Origin: Hydractinia symbiolongicarpus
Lineage: Eukaryota > Cnidaria > Hydrozoa > Anthoathecata > Hydractiniidae
Direction of reading: 5' to 3'
Length of the DNA stretch: 64,000 bases
NCBI RefSeq assembly: GCF_029227915.1
Contig: NC_079884.1
Coordinates: 14,446,001 to 14,510,000, forward strand
The stretch's first letter is position 1, and the number at the start of each line of letters is the position of its first letter. A model generated the notes under the pieces. It did no database searches. It was not told where the DNA came from and was given only the letters and a program-made list of their open reading frames with translations. Positions 11,103 through 20,100 of the stretch are shown piece by piece. Made by a program: the position numbers and the translations under genes.

Positions 11103-14100
11103 CTAAATTTTTTTCTTTCTCTTATTACTTGGTTTATCTTGAAGTTTTTTAACCAAATTTTTCAACCCATCGACAGTAACGACAACTTCGAGAGAAACAT
11201 CGCCAGCTTGCAATTTCTTTCGTTCTAACATGTCCAACGTGTGTTTAACGCACAAGCAATCGTCGTTTTTATCCAACCGCGCAGAGAGTAAAAAACACTT
11301 TTCGCCACAGAAGCTACACGTTCTAAGCACGGCAGATTTGCCTTTTAAACAAGACACTTCCTTAACGCCTTTGGTTAAAAACGTTTGAAGATGTCCCTCT
11401 AAAAGGCTACACATGTCTTGGAGTTTCGGTATGAAATTCCCGTAGTGTGGACATTGACACTTCTTCACCTCTTCGACAGCATTGTTCAGCGTCATCTTTG
11501 TTATCACGTGCTCTTTAAGGTTTGGTTCATACGACAGAAAGAAAGGCGACGCAAACCAGTCGTGCGATGCGAAGGAGACAGTTTCCGAACACGAATACCC
11601 GGTCGAGATAGTGCAGTAGTAACAACCAGGCTTGACGACAACATACTGGCCTTCAGTCTGAACGAATCGAACAACATTGCAGCCAGCGGCTATTAAAGTC
11701 TTTGGATTATTTAGCCTCGATTTTCCTACAGTTATTTCTTCAAACAGACGCTTTGACTCTTCTGCGATGATGTACCAAATTTTGTCTGCTCCTGAATGCA
11801 TGTAGGAGAGCATATGGAAACCATGTTTTTCTTTGCGCCAATCAGATGTCCAAAATACGCTTTCCAAATAAAGAACAGGAACACTCACTCCTAGAAAAAA
11901 AAATGTGTTTTGATACGCTGCGTGTGTGTTTTCTCATAAAAATTACCAGGCACGGAAATTTACTTGGGGTTGAAATAACACAGAGTTTTCAATAATATGG
12001 AACGAAAACTAACAAATTTGACAAGGCTACGCTAACTCCCTGCATTTTAATAATCTGACTATTTAGCGATATTTTTTTCATTTTTTTACTTTTTTTTCAA
12101 ATGTACCTGTTTAAGAAAAAAAACAGTAATGCTAACAACAATGATCTCTTTTTTTTTCAATTATTTTATTTTAACATCATTTTTTTTTAGGCGAACTTTT
12201 AAAAATCTACGCATCCATCAAAGTTTGCTTCAGCAAATTTCAATAAAAGGATAATCTAAGAATTTACTTGCACAAAATACAAAAAAATCTTGGAAATTTT
12301 CTAAAAAAGAATGTCTAAAAGTATTTTTTTTAATGAATACATTTCTGCACATCGACATTACATCGCTATTTGTCAGAAAATTAAAAGTATAAAATATAAA
12401 GTATACGAGTTAAAAACAGGTTAAAAATAGAATAATTCAAGCATTAACAAGTAAAACATGATAAGAAGGAACAGAAAGAGGCTGGGACGACAAAAGCAGG
12501 ATGAATCTACGACAAGCAGGCTAATGTCCCAATAAATATTCCTTCACTTTAATTACAAACTTATTAAAAATTCCTTCCTCTCGTATACTCTTCGGCATGC
12601 TGTTGAATGTCGAAGATGAGACTTGTTTGAGCGAATTTTAGCAGACATCTCCTTTCAAGATAACTCCATTGTTTATTCTTCTCAATCGAGATGATTTTCG
12701 TTCCACATTGAGATGACTAGGCAGGGTTTTGCGGTATATCGGGATATGATACAAAATCCGTTTTTTTTTAAAAAACTTTCAACTATACAGTCCCGTTTTA
12801 CAACTTCGATTTCAGTGTGACGAGAGTATCACCACAATCACAATGACATTTGTTTTTCTACCCAGAAACAAGCAAATCAGGTTTACATGTGCAGGTTACG
12901 ATATGAATCTAAATACCCCTCATTTCAGCCAATCATATTTTTCTCTGAATATTTTTTGATAAAAAACATACTTTGCTACTGCAACAGTTTATTTACTGAA
13001 AAAAAGGAGACTAGCTACTGACTGAATAATGCATTGTCTCTTGTACGTTAGGTAATCTTTCACTTTACTTTAAATTGTAGTTGTTGTTCCTTACTTCTAC
13101 GTTGGAATACGCTCAAATTTTACAAATTTCAACTAAAGGGGACTTCTTCGTACAAAAATCACAAGAGACTTGTGTGGTATATAGCCTTAACTACTGGTAC
13201 ATTTTTTGGTTTCTCATAAAAAAGCTGTGTAATCATTTTCTTTTACGCTTTATGACATTTCTGTACAGGTCACCAAATTTTTAACCATTCAAAATTTATT
13301 TGAGGTCATTGGTGAAGGGTCTCCTTAAGAGACAAGAGAGGAGTTGAACGTCCTCCACCATACCTTAGTTTAAAGGGGCGATTGTGGAAGTCCCATGAAA
13401 TGCCACATAGTGATGGTGTCACTTTAAAAAACACCCAGTCCGGTCTGTGAACGGTTGGCGCTAGGAAGGGCATCCAGCTGTAAAACAATGCCAAAACTCT
13501 TTATTAATGGCCGTAAGAATAGTTAATCAGACAAACTGCGTAAACGGGGCTGGAACTCTAAGGAGTGAAGGTGTCGCGCACGGTAGGACAGATGTCAGAT
13601 GTGAGCATCGTCAGACCGTTACCCAGCTATCACATCACAAGGTAGATAACACTAGGTTGAGGATGGCTAGTGTAAATGTTGGTACTCTGAGAGGTAGAGC
13701 AGGTGAAGTAGTTGAAATGTTAGAACGTAGATCTGTTGGTATGTGTTGTGTTCAGGAAGTTAGGTGGAGAGGAGCTTCAGTGAGATTTGTGGAAGGTAGG
13801 AGGGCAAGGTATAAGCTTTTTTGGATTGGTAATAGTGATGGATATGGAGGAGTTGGCATATTCGTTGCAGAGAAGTGGGTAGAAAAAGTAATAGATGTTA
13901 TGCGTGTTAATAGTCGTATTATAGTGATAAAGTTTTTGATAGGTAATAGGATTGTCACTTTTCTGTCAGTTTATGCTCCACAGTGTGGACTCAGTGAGGA
14001 AGATAAAGATAAGTTTTATGATGAGTTAATAGCAGTCACATCAAAGTTTGGAGACACTGAACTTGTCATGGTGGGCGGCGACTTTAATGGTCATGTTGGG

Positions 14101-17100
14101 AAGTCATCTGAAGGTTATAGAGGTGTGCATGGAGGCTATGGATTTGGGAGCAGAAATAAGGAAGGGGAGAGATTGCTTGAGTTTGGAATGGCAACGGACA
14201 TGGTGGTTTGCAACACATCATTCAGTAAGAGACAGAGTAGGCTGATAACATATGAGTCAGGTGGTTGTAAGACACAGATAGATTACTTTTTGGTTAGAAA
14301 GTCAGACAAGAAAGTGGTGAAGGACGTGAAAGTTATATCGGGGGAAGAGTGTGTTTCCCAGCATAGGTTGCTGGTTTGTGATATTATCTTGAAGAGTGTC
14401 AGAGAAGCCAAGGGAAAGTACAGGCCCCGTCGAAAAGTCTGGAAGCTGAAGGAAGAGATTGTAGCAAGACAATTTAGTGCAAAAGTTCAGCAGTTAGCCT
14501 ACAATAGTCAATGTGATAGTGACAATGTTGAAAGTACTTGGACTACTTTGAAGAATTGTCTTCTAGAAGCTTCTGATGATACCTGTGGGTGGACGAAAGG
14601 ACCAGCTAGACATAGACAGACCTGGTGGTGGAATAATGAGGTTGACCAGTGTATAAAGGAAAAGAGGAAACTTTGGAAAGAGTGGAAGTCAGGTGGTAGT
14701 AAAAATATTTACTTAGAAGCTAAGCGTCGGGCTCGTACAGCAGTGTATAAGGCAAAATCAGAAGCAGAGAGAAACAGATTTGCAGATGTGTTAAGAAGGG
14801 AAGACCAGCGCAATGAGGTATTCAAGATAGCAAAGCAAATGAAGAAGACTAATCAAGATATTGTAGGTGAGAAGTGTATACGTAATGATGAAGGTGTTTT
14901 GGCTAGCACAGAGGAGGAGAAAAGGGTAGCTTGGAAGAATCATTATCAGAGGTTGCTTAACACTGAGTTTGATTGGGACGAGGATAATTTGTCTGATGAT
15001 GATGTCGTAGAAGGGCCAGCCATGCAGATCAAGACAGAATGGGTAGTGGAGGCTATTAGGAAAATGAAGATTGGCAAGGCTGCAGGAGTATCAGGTATTG
15101 TTGCAGAGATGGTAAAAGCATCTGGATATGTTGGAGTTGAGCTTATTACAAGTCTTGCTAACCAGATTATAAAGGATGGTGCTATTCCGAGTGAGTGGCA
15201 GTCGAGTGTAATAGTGAATTGTTTCAAGGGCAAGGGTGATGCATTAGAAAGGGGTAACTATAGAGGTTTGAAGTTGGTTGATCAAGTAATGAAAGTTATT
15301 GAAAGAGTGATTGATAAGTTACTTAGAGAAAGAATTGATATAGATAAGATGCAATTTGGTTTTGTTCCAGGGCGTGGCACTACAGATGCAATATTTTTAC
15401 TCAGACAGCTTCAGGAAAAGTATTTAGGAAAGAGAAAGAATCTCTATTTTGCCTTTGTAGATTTAGAGAAAGCTTTTGATAGAGTGCCACGTAAAGTTAT
15501 TTGGTGGGCTATGAGAAAATTAGGTGTGGATGAGTGGCTAGTTATGATGGTTCAGTCTATGTACAGCAATGCTAGAAGTCGTGTCAGGATTAACGATTCA
15601 CTTAGTGATGAATTTAGTGTAAATGTTGGTGTACATCAGGGTTCTGTACTTAGTCCTTTGTTGTTTATTCTAGTCTTAGAAGCGCTGTCGATTGAGTTCA
15701 GAACAGGTTGCCCATGGGAGTTATTGTATGCAGATGATTTGGTTCTCATAGCAGAGTCGATGGAAGAATTAGTTGAAAAGTTTGAGAAGTGGAAGAAAGG
15801 ACTAGAAGAGAAAGGGCTGAAGGTAAACACAGCAAAGTCTAAAGTCATGATAAGTAGCATTGCAGCCAAGTGTGACCTTGTAGTTGGAAAGTGGCCTTGT
15901 GGAGTTTGCAGGAAAGGGGTTGGTAGTAACTCAATTTTTTGTCAGACTTGCAAGCATTGGGTACATAAGAAGTGCAGTAGTATTAGTGGAAGGTTAAGAG
16001 CTGGCATACAGTTTGTATGCAAGCGTTGCAAAGGTGAGATTATAGAGAATGAAGTATTTCCAGCTTTAATGATGTACAACAGTGGCTCGTTAGAGATAGT
16101 TAAGAACTTCTGTTACTTAGGTGATATGTTGGGCAGTGAAGGGGGTGTTGGAAGAAGTGTTACTTGCAGGATAGGTTCTGCTTGGAAAAAGTTTAGAGAG
16201 TTACTTCCTTTATTGACTAGCAGAGTCCTGTCAATTGAGGTAAAAGGTAGGTTGTATGAGGCCTGTGTAAGAAGTGTTATGTTGTACGGTAGTGAGACAT
16301 GGGCAGTGAAGCAGGAAGATCTTGACCGTTTAGAAAGGAATGATATAAGAATGGTTAGATGGATGTGTAATGCCAGTCTAAGAGACAGAAAGAGTTCAGA
16401 TGAGCTAAGAAGCAGGCTAAGTCTCTGTAGAATTAAAGATGTTATCCAGATAAGAAGATTGAATTGGCTGGGGCACTTGGAAAGAATGGAGGAGGATAAT
16501 TGGGTAAGAAAGTGTAGAGACTTGATAGTTCCTGGGGCAAAGCCCAGAGGCAGACCGAGAAAGACTTGGCAGGAGGTTATAAGGACAGACTTGATAGAGA
16601 GGAAGTTGAGTTTAGATCTAACACAGTCTAGATCAGATTGGAAGAGGGTCATTAATATACCCCGTCCAACCCATGCTAGCATGGAAAACGGACGTTAAGC
16701 CGAGAATGATGATGATGATGATTGACTTCACCCTTTTCCCAAAAAGCTTAAAAAGTCTATAGTGTCAGGGCTCTTATTTATTTATCTTACACTAATACAA
16801 AAACCTATCAACAATTTATATAAAGGGGAAGTATTACCTCCAATGTAAAATTTCGCATGCACGCACAAATCAGAATTAGAAATTTTCTCTTGCTAAAATT
16901 GTTGGATTTTAATTTCTTTTATACACACAAAATATGACGACGACAACAACAATACAACAACCTACTTGGTATTTTTCCCATGCATTTAAAGGCAGATTCC
17001 GGTTTCAAATAAATGTCTTGAAGACACAAAAAACCTTTAGATTTTGTAGGCCGAAATGATTGAGGGTTTGCTGCTAGATCAATTTCACCTGAAACAGCTG

Positions 17101-20100
17101 CAATGTGTCTAAAAGCAAATTTTAGAGCATATACATTTCACATTTACATGTTCATTCCTATTAATGAAAGCAGTAAAATGAACTTTGACCTCACTTTTCT
17201 GATGTCATGCAAATATTTGTTTGGTCTTCTAAAGTCCCATACAAATCAGTTTTGGTCAAAAAGAAATTTAAGAAACACTTTAAACTTCCTTTGAGATGTA
17301 AAACCAACTACTTCTCAGAGCTATTGAGACTGTGACCATCCATGGTACCAGAAGCATGAAAAACTAACGTCCAGACTTTATCTTTTATAGGCCTATGATT
17401 CAAAGTTTTTTTTGCTAAGTGGTAGAAATTTACGACTTTTCTCATTTCACTGTCTAAAAATCTGGTAGATTGTATATATCCAAGCCTTATCAGTCCAGAC
17501 TGGGTATTACAAGGGAATTTAACTTTATTTGTAATTGTCAGTGTATAGCAATATTCGGCAGCTAAAAACTGGCTAATTTTTGTGAAATATTAAGAAAATT
17601 TCAAATGTGATATAGCTATATATATAGCTATGTAGTAAAAAATACAGCTCATTAAGGGGAAGTAATGTAATGCCATGTGGAAAAGGAAAATATACAAACG
17701 TGCACTATCACCTGGATGGTATATAAATGTTTAAAAAACAAACAATTGAGTAGCAAAAAAAAATTGTGAATCTATGACATGAAGGTTTCAAACACTGAAG
17801 TGGATGAATACAGAAAAAGCAGTATAAACTTATCCACAATTTTTAAAACATAACTTTATTAAATTTATTACATAAGAACATTTACTTTAAATACAAATTG
17901 ACCTAGTCCTCTTCTTAATTTTTCAAGTTTTTTAAACGGAAAAATAGAAACGCGGCACTCAGGGGGGGGGGGGGGGGGGAGGGCGTATTTTTTACTACAT
18001 ATAGTTGGACTTCAAATTAGGATAGTATTTAGCTGAACAAGGAAACTGTTTCAAAATCTGTATTCGTTGCAGAGAAGTGGGTAGAAAAAGTAATAGATGT
18101 TATGCGTGTTAATAGTCGTATTATAGTGATAAAGTTTTTGATAGGTAATAGGATTGTCACTTTTCTGTCAGTTTATGCTCCACAGTGTGGACTCAGTGAG
18201 GAAGATAAAGATAAGTTTTATGATGAGTTAATAGCAGTCACATCAAAGTTTGGAGACACTGAACTTGTCATGGTGGGCGGCGACTTTAATGGTCATGTTG
18301 GGAAGTCATCTGAAGGTTATAGAGGTGTGCATGGAGGCTATGGATTTGGGAGCAGAAATAAGGAAGGGGAGAGATTGCTTGAGTTTGGAATGGCAACGGA
18401 CATGGTGGTTTGCAACACATCATTCAGTAAGAGACAGAGTAGGCTGATAACATATGAGTCAGGTGGTTGTAAGACACAGATAGATTACTTTTTGGTTAGA
18501 AAGTCAGACAAGAAAGTGGTGAAGGACGTGAAAGTTATATCGGGGGAAGAGTGTGTTTCCCAGCATAGGTTGCTGGTTTGTGATATTATCTTGAAGAGTG
18601 TCAGAGAAGCCAAGGGAAAGTACAGGCCCCGTCGAAAAGTCTGGAAGCTGAAGGAAGAGATTGTAGCAAGACAATTTAGTGCAAAAGTTCAGCAGTTAGC
18701 CTACAATAGTCAATGTGATAGTGACAATGTTGAAAGTACTTGGACTACTTTGAAGAATTGTCTTCTAGAAGCTTCTGATGATACCTGTGGGTGGACGAAA
18801 GGACCAGCTAGACATAGACAGACCTGGTGGTGGAATAATGAGGTTGACCAGTGTATAAAGGAAAAGAGGAAACTTTGGAAAGAGTGGAAGTCAGGTGGTA
18901 GTAAAAATATTTACTTAGAAGCTAAGCGTCGGGCTCGTACAGCAGTGTATAAGGCAAAATCAGAAGCAGAGAGAAACAGATTTGCAGATGTGTTAAGAAG
19001 GGAAGACCAGCGCAATGAGGTACTCAAGATAGCAAAGCAAATGAAGAAGACTAATCAAGATATTGTAGGTGAGAAGTGTATACGTAATGATGAAGGTGTT
19101 TTGGCTAGCACAGAGGAGGAGAAAAGGGTAGCTTGGAAGAATCATTATCAGAGGTTGCTTAACACTGAGTTTGATTGGGACGAGGATAATTTGTCTGATG
19201 ATGATGTCGTAGAAGGGCCAGCCATGCAGATCAAGACAGAATGGGTAGTGGAGGCTATTAGGAAAATGAAGATTGGCAAGGCTGCAGGAGTATCAGGTAT
19301 TGTTGCAGAGATGGTAAAAGCATCTGGATATGTTGGAGTTGAGCTTATTACAAGTCTTGCTAACCAGATTATAAAGGATGGTGCTATTCCGAGTGAGTGG
19401 CAGTCGAGTGTAATAGTGAATTGTTTCAAGGGCAAGGGTGATGCATTAGAAAGGGGTAACTATAGAGGTTTGAAGTTGGTTGATCAAGTAATGAAAGTTA
19501 TTGAAAGAGTGATTGATAAGTTACTTAGAGAAAGAATTGATATAGATAAGATGCAATTTGGTTTTGTTCCAGGGCGTGGCACTACAGATGCAATATTTTT
19601 ACTCAGACAGCTTCAGGAAAAGTATTTAGGAAAGAGAAAGAATCTCTATTTTGCCTTTGTAGATTTAGAGAAAGCTTTTGATAGAGTGCCACGTAAAGTT
19701 ATTTGGTGGGCTATGAGAAAATTAGGTGTGGATGAGTGGCTAGTTATGATGGTTCAGTCTATGTACAGCAATGCTAGAAGTCGTGTCAGGATTAACGATT
19801 CACTTAGTGATGAATTTAGTGTAAATGTTGGTGTACATCAGGGTTCTGTACTTAGTCCTTTGTTGTTTATTCTAGTCTTAGAAGCGCTGTCGATTGAGTT
19901 CAGAACAGGTTGCCCATGGGAGTTATTGTATGCAGATGATTTGGTTCTCATAGCAGAGTCGATGGAAGAATTAGTTGAAAAGTTTGAGAAGTGGAAGAAA
20001 GGACTAGAAGAGAAAGGGCTGAAGGTAAACACAGCAAAGTCTAAAGTCATGATAAGTAGCATTGCAGCCAAGTGTGACCTTGTAGTTGGAAAGTGGCCTT

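Noticed and set aside
16113-16682. 189-residue minus-strand open frame (and its twin at 20315-20884)
   Set aside because: Antisense shadow of the LINE coding sequence; no domain, and fully explained by the plus-strand protein.
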